DNA of 64,000 nt from Phialophora verrucosa (GCA_002099365.1 MSED01000015.1:2728001-2792000); one strand, 5' to 3'. Positions 10,529-22,412 are shown, counted from the first letter of the stretch. Numbers and translations are program-made. Notes: generated by a model from the letters alone, not told the origin.

Positions 10529-11419
10529 GAACCCCCCGCGAAGACACCAAGACGAAGGCGCAGGCCAGTTCTGATTTCCAATCACTGTCAACGGTGATGC
10601 CCTAACCCGCCGCCGAAGACGTGGGGAGTGAGTGTGGGAAGAGAGCTGAGGGCAGGAGTCCAGCCTTGCAAGCCTTGTTTGCGCATTGGTCTCGATACTA
10701 CGCCGTATCTCGAGCGCGGCATAGACTCCAATCTGGCACTGCTTGGCACTAAGTTAATTGACTTGGTCGAGTAAACTTTTGCTTATTCGAATTTTCACTC
10801 GTAATTGGTAAAGGAAATGCCGGAAAGTCCGCCTGGTTCGGGCATGGTGGCGGGCTTGACTCGCGTGGCTCGCCGCGCTTTTCTCACCTCCGTCGCCTAG
10901 AGGATGCGCTACTACGTCACCACCCCCTCCTCTCGACCCTCACTAGCTATCGAAGATCGAAGAGATGGACCAAGGATGGAGAGCAGCCTTGGCAGCTTGG
11001 CGCATTATGGGGGGGTGTGGGCTGGGCGGCGGGTCTCCAGAGACGAAGCTCGTTTCCTTCGAAGCCAATCCCCCACCACGGATCGAACTAACAGCTTCCA
11101 CCTCACGTTTACCGTGACATCGATGAAAAGCTTGGTCGCCAGGGCGCTGTGCCCGCCTTGGTCTACTTAGGCAAGTAGATGCTGACTGCGACTTCGTGAT
11201 AAAGGAGCTCTGCTCCCTCCTCCAGCTCGCCCCGTGATCTTCGTGACCCTCCCTGCCTCCTCCCTGCGCCCCCGTGCGTTCCTCCCGTGCCTCTCGTTGT
11301 GTCCACGACGACCGCCCGCCCCTCCCCCTCTCCCTCTCCGCCATCTCTCCACGCCCACTTCCTGCCAGAAGCGCCGGTTCTCGGACTAGAGGCTGCTCTT
11401 TTCGAGCATACTAATCACC
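10529..11419. promoter_or_regulatory. Divergent promoter region of ELP5 and permease
   Basis: An 0.9-kb spacer between two divergent genes. The 200 bp before the permease start are strongly pyrimidine-rich on the plus strand (CT/CCCT runs around 11220-11360), a common core-promoter feature of highly expressed fungal genes. I see no additional gene. Confidence 0.4.
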
Positions 11420-13241
11420 ATGGCACGCGCTCGCCCATCTCAGAACGAGGGCGTGTTCCAGGACAACGGCATGGGCGAGGCCCAGACCAAGGAGAAAAGA
11501 GCCAGCGTAGCACAAATGGCGAGTAGTGCCGACGAATTGCTCGACATCCTCGGTTACCAGGCGGAGCTTGTGAGATCAAGGTCCACCTTTCAGGTCGCCT
11601 TCATGTCTTTCGTGCTCGCCTCGGTGCCCTACGGCTTGTCGACGACCCTGCTGTATCCGATCGCCGGCGGCGGCCCTGTCGCTGTCATCTGGGGTTGGTG
11701 TTTAGTCTGCGCCATCATCTTCTGTCTCGCTGTCTCGCTGGGCGAGATCACCACGGTCTACCCCACGGCTGGAGGCGTCTACTACCAAACTTTCATGCTC
11801 TCGCCGCCCAAATGGCGCAGAATCGCTGCCTGGATCTGTGGATGGTCGTACACGCTGGGGAACATCACGATCACGCTGTCGGTCAACTTCGGCACGACCC
11901 TGTTCTTCGTCGCTTGTATCAATATCTTCCAGGACTCCGAAGGCAACGGGATCTTCGCCGCCGAGACCTACCAATACTATCTCATCTTCTTCGCCATTAC
12001 CCTGCTCTGCAACGCCATTTCCGCGCTGGGAAACCGATGGCTGCCGTTGCTAGACGTAAGTAGATCTCGATCATGCCCTCATGCGATACCCACTTGCCCT
12101 GTGGTGGTAACAAATTTGATAGACCATGACCATTTACTGGACGTTTGGCGGCGTGTTCGCCATTCTGATCTGTGTCCTCGTCATCGCAAAGAACGGCCGC
12201 AACAGCGGCAGTTTTGCGTTTGGCAAGTTTGAGGCGAACACCGGTTGGCCGGAAGGCTGGTCGTTCTGCATCGGACTGCTCCATGCTGCCTACGCGACCT
12301 CTGCCACGGGAATGATCCTTTCGTAAGTTCCTTGACACCATTCGCAACCCTCCCAGCCGATATGGCCTGGTCTAAATCTGACCCCGCGCAGCATGTGTGA
12401 AGAGGTCCGAGATCCCGCGACCCAAGTCCCCAAAGCGATGTGCGGCGCTCTCATTCTCAACTGGCTCTGCGGCATCATCTTCCTCATCCCTCTCATGTTC
12501 GTCCTGCCCGACCTGCTTGACGTCATCGGCGACCCGTACGGCCAGCCCTTGCCGTTCATTCTGCGCTCAGCGATCGGCAATGAGGGAGGCGCCTTTGCCC
12601 TCACGGTGCCCATCCTCGTGCTGGCCATTTTTTGCGGCGTTGCCTGCACGACTGCGGCGTCGCGCTGCATCTGGGCCTTTTCACGAGACGGCGCGATACC
12701 CGGCTCGAATTGGTGGAAGCAAGTGAACAAGAAGCTGGACGTCCCCCTGAATGCCATGATGCTCAGTATGGTGGTGCAGCTCCTCCTGGGGCTCATTTAC
12801 TTCGGCTCATACGCCGCATTCAACGCGTTCAGCGGCTCGGGAGTCATCTTCTTGACCATTGCCTACGTCATGCCCATCTTCGTCTCCCTCATCGGCGGGC
12901 GCACCCATTTGAACGAGGGATCGTGGAATTTTGGCACCATCGGCGTGGTCTGCAATGTCATCGCAATTGGTATGTGCTTTCCCCCGCACCCCTTCTGTCG
13001 GCCGAGTCCTCGACTGACAAGATATTTGCCAGCGTGGTCGTTCTTCGTGTTGCCTCTCTTCAGCTTCCCTTTCTTCAACCCCACCACAGCGGACACCATG
13101 AATTATGCCTCCGTGGTCTTTGTCGGCGGGGTCTTGATCTGTGGCATCTGGTACTTGGCATGGGGCAAGAAGAACTACCAGGGCCCTCCGGCAAAGGCGG
13201 AAGAGGTCGAGCGACGACGCAGCTCAATTGTGCCAAATTAG
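11420..13241 (+). CDS. Amino acid/GABA permease (APC superfamily)
   Basis: Four exons, 11420-12055, 12123-12322, 12392-12969 and 13033-13241, total 540 residues. The start ATG sits in a good context (ATCACCATGG). About twelve hydrophobic segments follow a hydrophilic N-terminus of roughly 45 residues. Family landmarks include GEITTVYPTAGGVYYQ in the second/third helix region, CEEVRDPATQVPKAM after helix 6 and SRDGAIPGS in the loop after helix 8. This pattern fits the fungal UGA4/choline-type amine permeases rather than the YAT group. It probably takes up GABA, choline or polyamines across the plasma membrane; the substrate is inferred only from family resemblance. Confidence 0.9.
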
Positions 13242-14307
13242 CTCGTTGGTCTCGGATAATTGACGTGGCGGAGATAGGCTTGATCTGCAATGTGGGATAT
13301 CGCTGTGTGATTTCAAGAGGTTTTGTTGTTAAGCACGCCGATTTAAGGATCAAAGAATGTATAGTTGTCCCCCAGAGATCCCTTGCTCTGCTTCGCATTC
13401 TTTCCCGCAGCCAAGCTTGTAATAAAATGGCCTCGTGACTCCGGTAAGCGTCGGATTCGTTGTCTCCCCTCTCTACCAGGACGAGAGCGGCTTAGGGAGG
13501 AGCAACCGGCCGAGATGGAATTCGCGGGCTCATATGTATAGAATGTCGATACCAAGTTTGAAGACTTTCCGGGGCCGAGTGAGGCCTGGAATGTAGACCC
13601 CGGAGATCGGTCTGTCCCAGGCCCAGGACAGACTACAGCCTTCAACGTACGAGGGAGATTGCACACCCTCGGGCAAAAGCTGCACTTGGCAAGGCTGGAA
13701 TATCGTCGAGCCCGGAAAAAGCGGAGTCAATACTGTCCACGCTCCTCCGCGCTCTAGTGGGGCGATGATGCGATCTGAACGCCTAGATGGTGAGTGCGTC
13801 GGCCGGAAAGTGGATTGAGGATGTTTTGCAGTCGTCCTGCTGGTCAGAATTTCACCTGGAGCATGTTGTTTTCGAAATGTTTGTTTTGTATATGATGATT
13901 CGCCTATGCATTAGCGGCGTCAGTCCTGGAAAGGGGAGGCCCGTTCATCACCCGCTGGTCTGGGATCCCACTGATCACGCGAACGTCGATCGGCAGGCAC
14001 CATCGCACGCAGCGCAACCTGCACTTGAATGCTGTATTATATTGTCCATTTTGGTATCACCCTGGCAGCTTTCGTGGGGCCAACGTTAGCCTCCAAAGTA
14101 TGTACAGAGTCATGAAATGGTTTACCATCTTGAGAGCGGTCATTTTGGGTGTTAAATAGCAGCCACAACCCTCAAGGGAGAGCTGCGATAGGGTCGAGCG
14201 GGCTAGAAACAACTCTGGTCCCATCTTGGTGGCTAAACATATGCTCTCGGTGCAAACTCTTCATCCGATCTGAGGTTCTGCAATGGCAATCGATCTTGAC
14301 ATGGCGG
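13242..14307. other. Convergent intergenic spacer
   Basis: A 1.07-kb stretch between the 3' ends of the permease and the DHA1 transporter. Short open frames exist on both strands (for example 13787-14089 on plus) but none carries a motif, a convincing start or a splice structure. Nothing else is visible. Confidence 0.5.
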
Positions 14308-16026
14308 TCAAAGCTTGATCTGAAACCGAGGATGTGTTCTCAACCGGGCGCCATATCTCAGAAACACGAATGGTAGAGGAACCATGGCAAGGGCGATGAA
14401 TGCCAACACCGTGTTTCCCCAACCAAGACCGAGATCTGTATACAGTGGCTTTCCGGCCAACGGAAGGAATGCACCGACTAACGACCGTACCACCGTATTT
14501 GCCGCCGTGACTGAGGCCACGTACACTGGATAGCAATCGATTAGATACATCTGAACCGCGAACTGTGGGGTGGTGTTAGTACTGAATCCGCCTCAGATAA
14601 TGAATCAAGCTTTGGTGAATCGCCTGGAGCACGTACGAAGACACCCATCATTGCAAACCCTACCCATGCGGTTCCGAGTATCGGCATAATCCAATGGACC
14701 TCCTTTTCAGCGGACCAGCCGTACCAAACCAGTCCGACTGGAATACACACAGCTGCGGGTATGAGCACTTGGAGGTGAAACTCTGGTTCGACTTCCCCAA
14801 CTTCCTCCTTCTTCTTCCTCATCCTCTTGTCGCTGGTCGCGCCGAAGACACCCAGACCAAAAACCATTCCCACCCCGAGCCCAAGGAAAGACAGCCCCGC
14901 AACGCCAGTAGAGAAGCCATAGGTATCCTCATATACCTCGGTCAGTGTAGTGAAAAGGAGGTATAGATAGCCGTATATTACTGACATGTACAGCTGGACT
15001 TGATTAGGTCTAGAGATTGAACGATGAGGGTTTCAGGCCGTATACATACCACCGAGATCAGAACAATCGGGGACAGGAAGAACATCTTCGCTGGACGCAA
15101 TAAGGCGTTCAGTAGAGCTGCACCAGGATTTAGGTCAGCAGCAACAGACGGCGCGCTACCGGCGTGTGTTCTGAGCTTTGCACCTTTTCTCGCCAAGAGG
15201 ACCGGCGCATAAGATTCTCGTAAGAAGAACAGACATGCCACCGTGACAAGACCGGCCTGCAACATCGTCAGCAACGGATCATTGCCCGTTCCAAGCCACT
15301 GACCGCGATTGTCAGGATCCAGAAAATCCATCGCCACTTCAAGTCTTGGGAGATGAACGCGCCAGCGATAGGCCCTGTTGTCAACATGTTAATTCCGATT
15401 CTGGACGTGCTGGGCATTGAATACATTCCTACCACAGGACCCATGAGCGGGCCCAGGACAAACGCTGTCATTTTAGAGCCCCGTCGCTCGCGAGGATACA
15501 TGTCGGCCACACTTCCTGCACCCAAAACAAGACAGGCCGAGCCCGCTGAGCCAGCGAGAAAGCGAAAACCTGTGAGGCTATCCAGTGAAGGTGCAACTGC
15601 GCAAGCCACCGTGAAGACCACATAGAGAGCGTTGGTGATGTGGTATATGATCACCCTCCCGTAAGTCTCTGACAATGGAGCAAACAAAAGCGGGCCAAAG
15701 CCGTAGCCGATCAAATATACCGAGACGGAAAACGTGGCCATGAACTCGTCGGTACTGTGGAAATCGTCCATTACTCGCGATATGGCCGGGGCGAACATTG
15801 ATGATGCAAGAGGCCTAGATCCGTCGATCAGCATTCCGGGCACAAATATTGGAAGACCGGAGGGGGAATACGTGATGAAAGCCATTGTTGATAACAGGGA
15901 CAGGTTTGACGCTTTGGTTATGGATGGCCAGTTCAACGGGTTTGCTGGGTCGCCATCGCCGTCCCAGTTGGCACTATCGTCCGGCTGTGCAGCATGTTCT
16001 CTCACTGTAGTGGCTTCGGCACCCAT
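14308..16026 (-). CDS. MFS multidrug-type transporter (DHA1)
   Basis: Five exons, 16026-15872, 15814-15304, 15256-15050, 14993-14637 and 14562-14308, give 494 residues. The N-terminus has DPANPLNWP, typical of fungal DHA1 drug/H+ antiporters. FITPLASSMFAP follows after intron 1, then LSETYGRVIIYH (loop 2-3 motif), RFLAG, and KWRWIFWI before helix 6. All junctions keep phase 0 or rejoin cleanly. Exon 2 contains 54 extra bases (15428-15375) that interrupt the canonical GPVVGPIAG motif; they look like an intron that has lost its GT donor. If translated, they add 18 residues in a conserved helix, so function is uncertain. It is divergent from the siderophore-type MFS gene. Confidence 0.8.
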
Positions 16027-16384
16027 GGCGGACAAGAGCGAGGGGCTGTGATAATACAAGAAGTTTCGAGAGGAAATCCATTGAGGAGATATGGATGTGT
16101 TGACAAGAAGGGAGGGTATTCACTCCTGTCGGTGGCGTCCCGGCATAAACCTGCCGTGCCGCCTTGCACCTGCTTCCTTGGTATTGGATAACCTTGACGA
16201 GCATTATCAAATACGTTGCCAGTGTCATTGGGGCACCTGCGACCATGGTTCTGGGACACAGACGACACCGATATCGGAGGACCCGTGCCAAGTCCGCATC
16301 TCGCTTATATGCCGTGCTAGAGACGACAAAATGCCTCTATGTTCTTGACCGCTAAGCCCAGACAATGATCGTGGAGGAGGAGGG

Positions 16385-16411
16385 GGTGGTGGTGGTGGTG
16401 GTGGTGGTGGT
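16385..16411 (+). repeat. (GGT)n microsatellite
   Basis: About nine perfect GGT trinucleotide units, preceded by a GGA-rich stretch. It is noncoding and lies between two divergent transporter genes. Confidence 0.9.
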
Positions 16412-17217
16412 GACTCTTGTCGTTGTTGTCTTAGTCAAAGTGTAGGACGTGGTGGTCCTCTAAGCGGCACCCAATCGATAGGGCGTATAGGGTTATTGCC
16501 AAGAGGCTCCATCTGGAAGCGGGTCACTATTAATATATCATAGGGGTACGGAGGACCTTGAGAGACACTCTGAAGCCGAGTCCGCCACGGGGAGAACGAA
16601 ACTTGATTTTGACTACCGAGTAGGGAGAGGAAAGTAATCCCAATGCTGATGGTGTATCTATCTCCTTAGATCATGCTAACTTTTCTCTCTTTGTTCTCGG
16701 ACCGCAGTAGCGTCCTCGCAATCCCACGTCCATGCGCCCAATGCATTCCCTGCCATCATGTGTTTGCTGGCACCCTTGTCTGCAAGACTTGATTCTTCTG
16801 TCTTGGCCTCGGCCGGTCCTTCGTCTTTGTGCCGGGGAGGGAAGAGGGGAGGGGGCCTCTCATGCGTCCCATTTGTAACATGCAGTTGGTGCCTGCTGTT
16901 GATTGAGACATTTCACCAAACTTTCGCAGAAAGATATCAGTAAGTCATAGTCACAAGACCTGTCTTTTTATGTTTTGCGAAGGGCCCACAGATTCTCGGA
17001 TCTATACTTCCTTCGGTGTCTTTTTCCACAATTCCAAGCGAGGATTCAGTCCAGCACCGATCATCTTGGACAGTAAGGTTCTCGTATTGTGCAGTATTGG
17101 GGACCACGGAGGACAAACTTACTTCGCCAGATCTCTTCGGTGCGAGATCGGAGGATCTGAAAACGCGTTCGCGATGTCCACATACTTCCCAGGTGGTGTG
17201 ACAGCCTTTTACCACGT

Positions 17218-17241
17218 GGTGGTGGTGGTGGTGGTGGTGGT
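17218..17241 (+). repeat. (GGT)n microsatellite, second copy
   Basis: About eight GGT units within the proximal promoter of the siderophore-type transporter, 150 bp before its start. Same motif and orientation as the tract at 16385-16411. Confidence 0.9.
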
Positions 17242-17387
17242 GATGCCTCACATATAATTGCCGCCCCTAGCGACAGATCGTGTGTCCTCTGCCCCGACCT
17301 AGCCACCTCCTCCTGTCTTGCTGGCCGATAAGCTTACCCAGATCCCCGAAGCTTGCGAGGCTATCGCTCTTGTTGCGAAATATATAC

Positions 17388-19346
17388 ATGGTCGACACAA
17401 TATCAAGCTTCAAGTACAACGTCGGAATATCAGCCATGGCTATCACCGACCCACCAACACAGTCCGTGCGAAACGGGGCTCAGGCCACGAATGAGAAAGG
17501 AGTCTTTGACGACCGAATCCAGATCTCGAAGACTGGCGAAATTGAAGAATCACACGAGCCACACAACGAGGCTGAAGGAACCGAAGAGTCTCCAGGTGTA
17601 GCAAGAATGGCGGCCATTGCAAAAGTCCTGACCACGCCGAAGCGAGTGTCTTTCTTTATCAGTGTCTTCCTGGCCGGCTACGCATTTGGATTGGACTATC
17701 TGGTCCGGAATACCTATCTGGCCTACGCCACTTCTTCTTATCAACAACACTCTTTGTTGACCACCGTCAATGTTATCCGTGGAGTCGTCGTCGCCGCGCT
17801 CCAACCATCGCTCGCGAAGCTAGCTGATGTTTTTGGCCGCATCGAGATCTTTTGCTTCGGTCTCGTGATTTACGTCGCGGGCAGCGTGGTCGAGGCGTGT
17901 GCCAATAATGTGCACAGCTACGCAGCCGGTGCATTCCTCTACCAGCTTGGGTATACAACGTCACTCTTGATGGCAGGAATTATGATTGCGGACGTTACAG
18001 CGGTGAAAGACAGGCTCTTCTTTGCATTCACGCCAAACTTCCCTTACTTGATCAACACCTGGATCAGCGGCAATGTGACTGCAGCAACGCTATCAACAAC
18101 GACCTGGAAATGGGGTATCGGGATGTTCTGCATCATCTATCCCGTGTGCGCTGCGCCTCTCATCCTGCTTATGGTTCTTCTCGGGCGTCAGGCTCGTAGA
18201 TCCACTCCGAGAACGCGATACCCTCCCTTACTCAAGTCACTCAAGACTCTCTTCTGGGAGCTTGACACGATAGGGGTACTGTTTTTGACCGCGTCCCTGG
18301 CCATGATAATGATTCCTTTGACCCTGGCGGGTGGAACGGACGAAAAATGGGACAATTCTGGGATCTTGGCGCCTCTGATCATCGGAATCGTGTTGCTCCC
18401 GGCTTTTATCATCTGGGAAAGTAAAACTCCTTACCCGCTACTCCCGTTTTACCTTTTCAAGGACCGTATGGTTTGGGCTTGCTTGGGGCTAGGTTGCTTC
18501 TGCACATTTGCATACACGACCCATGCAAGCTACTTGTTCACCCTTCTTTGTGTATCCTACGACTTTTCCGTCGCAGATGCTACCCGCATTGCGTCGCTCT
18601 ATGGGTTCTGTGCGGTGCTCTCTGCCGCCATTTTGGGTTTGATCGTCATGAAAGTGCGTCGTCTTAAAGCGTTTGTCCTCTGCGGAGTGGTGGCTACCTT
18701 CATCGGAATCGGGCTGCTGATCAAGTATCGAGGCGGCCCTGATGCCAAAGTAGGCGTCATTGTTGGAGAAGTGTTTGTCGGCCTGGCAGGCGGGTTTTTC
18801 CCTTACCCGGGTTTGGTTCTTATCCAAACCGTTGCGAAGCACCAGCACATGGGTGTTCTGATAGGTCTCATGTTCACCGTCAACAACATGGGTGTGGCCC
18901 TTGGAAGCTGCGTGTCGGGAGCCATCTGGACCCAAACCTTGTACGAGGAACTCGCCAAGAATCTGGCCCCATTCAACAACGCCACTCTGGCTCCGGCTAT
19001 TTATGCGGCTCCTCTTTTCGTCGTGCCCGAGTATCCCATCGGCTCGCCGGAACGAGATGCCATCATCGTCAGCTACAAATACATCCAACGACTCCTGACA
19101 ATCACAGCCGCGGGGCTTACAGTCCCCGTGTTCATGGCCGCGGTCTTCTTGCGCGACCCCATATTGGCGAACGAGCAATCACAGCCGGAAGCGGAGCGTG
19201 GGACCTCGAAAGTCGAACCATCCGAAAAGAGAGACGGGTCTTGGGTGAAAAGGTTGTGGCGGGCTTTCTGGAGTCAAGAACAATCACGGCCTGCCGAAGC
19301 TGGGGACTGTCAGTTGTCTCAAGAAGTCCCGTGTGCAGAAGATTGA
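17388..19346 (+). CDS. Siderophore iron transporter-like MFS protein (ARN/Str family)
   Basis: One exon, 652 residues from the ATG at 17388; a second in-frame ATG at 17436 may be the real start. A hydrophilic N-terminus of about 90 residues precedes roughly 14 membrane segments. The block 'GYAFGLDYLVRNTYLAYATS' and the following 'TTVNVIRGVVVAALQPSLAK' are characteristic of fungal siderophore:H+ symporters (ARN1-4, Str1, Mir-type). The stretch 'GGFFPYPGLVLIQTVAKHQHM' region near residue 470 is also typical. It likely imports ferric hydroxamates across the plasma membrane. No siderophore biosynthesis gene is next to it. The C-terminal 50 residues are charged and cytosolic. Confidence 0.88.
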   Translation: MVDTISSFKYNVGISAMAITDPPTQSVRNGAQATNEKGVFDDRIQISKTGEIEESHEPHNEAEGTEESPGVARMAAIAKVLTTPKRVSFFISVFLAGYAFGLDYLVRNTYLAYATSSYQQHSLLTTVNVIRGVVVAALQPSLAKLADVFGRIEIFCFGLVIYVAGSVVEACANNVHSYAAGAFLYQLGYTTSLLMAGIMIADVTAVKDRLFFAFTPNFPYLINTWISGNVTAATLSTTTWKWGIGMFCIIYPVCAAPLILLMVLLGRQARRSTPRTRYPPLLKSLKTLFWELDTIGVLFLTASLAMIMIPLTLAGGTDEKWDNSGILAPLIIGIVLLPAFIIWESKTPYPLLPFYLFKDRMVWACLGLGCFCTFAYTTHASYLFTLLCVSYDFSVADATRIASLYGFCAVLSAAILGLIVMKVRRLKAFVLCGVVATFIGIGLLIKYRGGPDAKVGVIVGEVFVGLAGGFFPYPGLVLIQTVAKHQHMGVLIGLMFTVNNMGVALGSCVSGAIWTQTLYEELAKNLAPFNNATLAPAIYAAPLFVVPEYPIGSPERDAIIVSYKYIQRLLTITAAGLTVPVFMAAVFLRDPILANEQSQPEAERGTSKVEPSEKRDGSWVKRLWRAFWSQEQSRPAEAGDCQLSQEVPCAED

Positions 19347-20300
19347 GAAAGAGTCACATCTGCGAACCAGCGAATTTCTGCCGGGCGCACATAATGAAAT
19401 CCGTTGCCGTGGGGGACCAGTTGTGAGGCTCCGTGACATGTAGCTGTTTATCGCAGCGGTCCATATGCATTGACTGGTCTCATGCATGCAGCTCCACGGG
19501 CTCTCGTTCTCTCGTCCACACTTGTGATTAGGATAGTGTTCTGCAAATATGGCTCCTGTTGACACATATCTTTCCATTTATACCTCGGGTCTTGCCGAAC
19601 CTACACTGGACGAGAAGTTCCCAGGAGCTGATTTGAAGCCTGCGCACAACAACCTCATTCTCAGGCGCTTCCTAAAACCAAGAAACCGCGGTATCCTGTG
19701 ACTAGACAGGTGGCGCTTGAGAGCGTGCGGAACCCACCCTCTGTCGCCCTAATGGGCGATGCGTGCCGCCCGATGTTGTAAGTATTGGTCGGCTCTTCAC
19801 ACGGTCCAGTTTGAGCCTCTCCGGTATTGAACCCCCGCTCTTTTTAGGCCGTACGTAGCGCAAGGTGCCTGCGCAGGCGATCAAAGACGCGACCGTGCTG
19901 ACCGAATGTGTCGCCACTGAGACAGAGGAAATCAGGCTCGCCCTGTACGAGCTCGTGCGCAAAGACCTCGCCGAGAAGATCCAGGCCTCGACGGTCGACA
20001 CGCGCAAGGCCTCCACCTGCCCGACGGGCCGGAACAGCGGGCGCGGGACGGGACGACTAGACGCGCGGCCAGACCCCGGATAAGTGGGCGGACCTCGAGT
20101 GGCGGCACTTCATGTACGGCGTGGACGTCATGCAGAGGACGAGGGACGAGGGACGAGTGGGCCGACCTAGTAGAGAAGGACGAGGCCCGTCATTTGGACT
20201 TGATCAAGCGGACTACCAGCCACCCTATATAGACCGAAGTCAATAAGGAGGTTCGTTTGCAGCTGCTGTTACGGAAAACAGGTACACGCTCAGCCTCTAC
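19347..20300. pseudogene. Spacer with degenerate coding remnant (about 19865-20230)
   Basis: Most of this 0.95-kb spacer is featureless. From about 19865, the plus strand reads as protein-like sequence (AIKDATVLTECVATETEEIRLALYELV) and continues as DKWADLEWRHFMYGVDVMQR and RDEWADLVEKDEARHLDLIK, but only by changing frame twice. A short direct repeat, GAGGGAC, sits at one break (about 20137-20155). The two WADL blocks resemble each other, so the parent protein may have been repetitive. I do not recognise the family. It is probably a decayed gene fragment. Confidence 0.35.
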
Positions 20301-22412
20301 CTATACCTCCACGATCTTTGATTCCGACGGGACATTCCCCTTCTCCACCGTCCATTTCTTCTTCCGGACATGGTCGCGATAGACACCACTCCACGGGACG
20401 GTAAGTCCGCAGAGGCCACGTGGCCGTCGTGCATGTGCCAGAACGCGACCATCAAGCTTCGCTTGAGGGTCGTTGCGCAATTCGGACGCCAACGCCCCGA
20501 CGGCGCTCTCGTGCAGCAGGATGGCCGACCCGAGCAACCCCGTCGGCTCTTCGAACAGTGCACTCTCATTGTTGATGACGTCGAGGGCAATCCACACTGC
20601 TAGCACGGCTAGGACAGCCAGCGCAGAGAGCAGCACGTTGGCGATGGAGTCGACGACGACGAGGCGCACGGTGGGGACGGTCAGTGAGCCCTCGATTGTA
20701 TTTGTGGCGGCCCCGTCCGCGCGCCACAGGAAACTACTCACCATGACGGCGTGCGCGGCCGCGAAGAGCACGGACGTCGCGTTCATTATCACGCCCGGGT
20801 TGAAGGGCGATTGGGGGCCCGCGTGCTTCCTCGCGTGCGCTAGTATGATGCGGCGGAAATCCGTGGCCGACGTCGTGGCCGTGTCGTCGACGATGCTTGG
20901 CTGGTGGAGCTGCTGCTCGAAGCTCTGGTAGTAGACTGGCATGGGGTCGTCCAGGGGTTGGACCCCGTGCTCGTGCTCGTGGAAACTATTGATGGCGGTG
21001 GTTTCGGAAGACCCGCCCGGCAGCGCGTAAGTGACGTTCAGGTTTCCCGAATGTCTAAAATACGCCGTTCTGCAGGACAGGACCGTCACTTCCGACGGCT
21101 TGATCGCGTCTGGGTCGGGTGTGTGGGCGGCCAGGACGAACAGGCGGCTCAAGCCCGCGTCGAGAGGGCAGCTCACATTGGAGAATGTCTGGACGTAGTT
21201 CTCGAACCCGGCCGTCGCGATGATGAGAGTGGGCGAGAAGTCGCAGCCGTGATCCTGTGCGCCGAACGTCAATCCTTTTCCGTCAGCGGCCTGGTCTAAG
21301 ACGTATTCTCTCTTTGCGAGGGACCGACACTGAAGACGCGCCGAGTAGGCCGTCGTGTTCGCCAGATAGGTCGCCAGCGTGCTTGGCTTCAGGGACATCG
21401 CGGGACGTTCAAAGCTCTGAAAGCTCTTGTTAGATGTCGTTTAGGCCGGGAACAACCCGCCGTAAACGAGGGTGCTCGACACCACGTCCAGTACTGGAGT
21501 CAGGTCGGAATCGTAACCAAAGGCGGACGGCTCGAACACCGAGCTGAGGCGTGTCAATTTGGTGGCAACCATGGGGACAATGTTGGCGATGAAAAGGTGC
21601 GATGCCAGGGAGCTCAAAAACAGGCTGATGAGCAAGGCTGCGAGAAAGCTCACACTTAGCGTCCAATGATTGTTCCGGATTGCTGTCCAGGGTCGAACTG
21701 CTGCGACCTTGCGGCGATAATCAAGCAGGATCGAGACCTTGGTCTCTGAGCCGCCTGGCCGTCTCAATGCGACGAAAGGCTGCCTTTCACCTAGAGCGTC
21801 GATGACTGCTGCGAAATACAGGCCGAATATCTGGAATATGAGCACCGGAAAGAAGGTCCACCATAAGCTCTGGCCAACCTGGTAGTTTAGCACAGTGTTT
21901 GACGAGTTGGACACGTCGGCAAGGCCATGTTTCGAGTGCGAGACAACCTTGACGGCGACAATGCCTCCTGTGAGACCTAGATCGAAGAGCAAGAAGGCCA
22001 GCAAGCCATGCGGAGTTAACCAGAATGGCGTCCATTCCTTTGGGCTTTTGTTGCCGTAGAACCGCCGGCAGCGACCGATGAAGCTGTTTGGCAGTGTGGT
22101 GTGACCACTGGTAGAGGAGGGGCCAGCCGCGTTTTGAGATGTTGCAGGAGTAGCAGTATTCTGAGTTGATGAAGACTGGGATGGCAACGGCGCAGGACGC
22201 GTTGTGTGAGAGTTCACGGCTGGGAGAGGCGATAATGTACTGAGGGGGATTGCTGGGGACGGCCGCCCGGAGCTTAGAGAGGATGACGTGTTTGGTCCTG
22301 TTGATTGTAATGGAGGAAGTGAGTTACTCGAGGCTGAAGATGTTGCAGAGGCGGGTGCACCAGACTGGCTCCCTGAGGCACGATTGCCAGGAGGTGTCTG
22401 CGTCGAAGACAT
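20301..22412 (-). CDS. DUF3433-type multi-pass membrane protein, interrupted by in-frame TAA or a 51-nt intron
   Basis: The frame runs from ATG at 22412 to a TAA at 21443-21441, then stays open in the same frame to 20301 (703 sense codons if read through). The N-terminal 120 residues are Ser/Thr/Pro-rich. Next come KEWTPFWLTPHGLL, a VGQSLWWTFFPVLIFQIFG helix and SILLDYRRK, the hallmark order of fungal DUF3433 proteins. The second half has an extracytoplasmic Cys-containing domain and further membrane helices. A spliced model removes 21467-21417 (GTTTAC...TCTAAC...TTTCAG), whose branch site and acceptor are good and whose donor is weak. The alternative is a nonsense codon. The function of the family is unknown. 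Confidence 0.65.

Larger units (their letters stand above)
16027..17387. promoter_or_regulatory. Divergent MFS-MFS intergenic region with two GGT repeats
   Basis: A 1.36-kb spacer separating the starts of two divergent MFS genes. It holds two separate (GGT)n tracts, at 16385-16411 and about 17218-17241. CGATAA at 17326-17331 and CGATAG near 16475 match the core of fungal GATA-factor sites, as expected near iron-regulated genes, but such six-base matches are common by chance. Short open frames across the GGT tracts are repeat artefacts. Confidence 0.35.
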
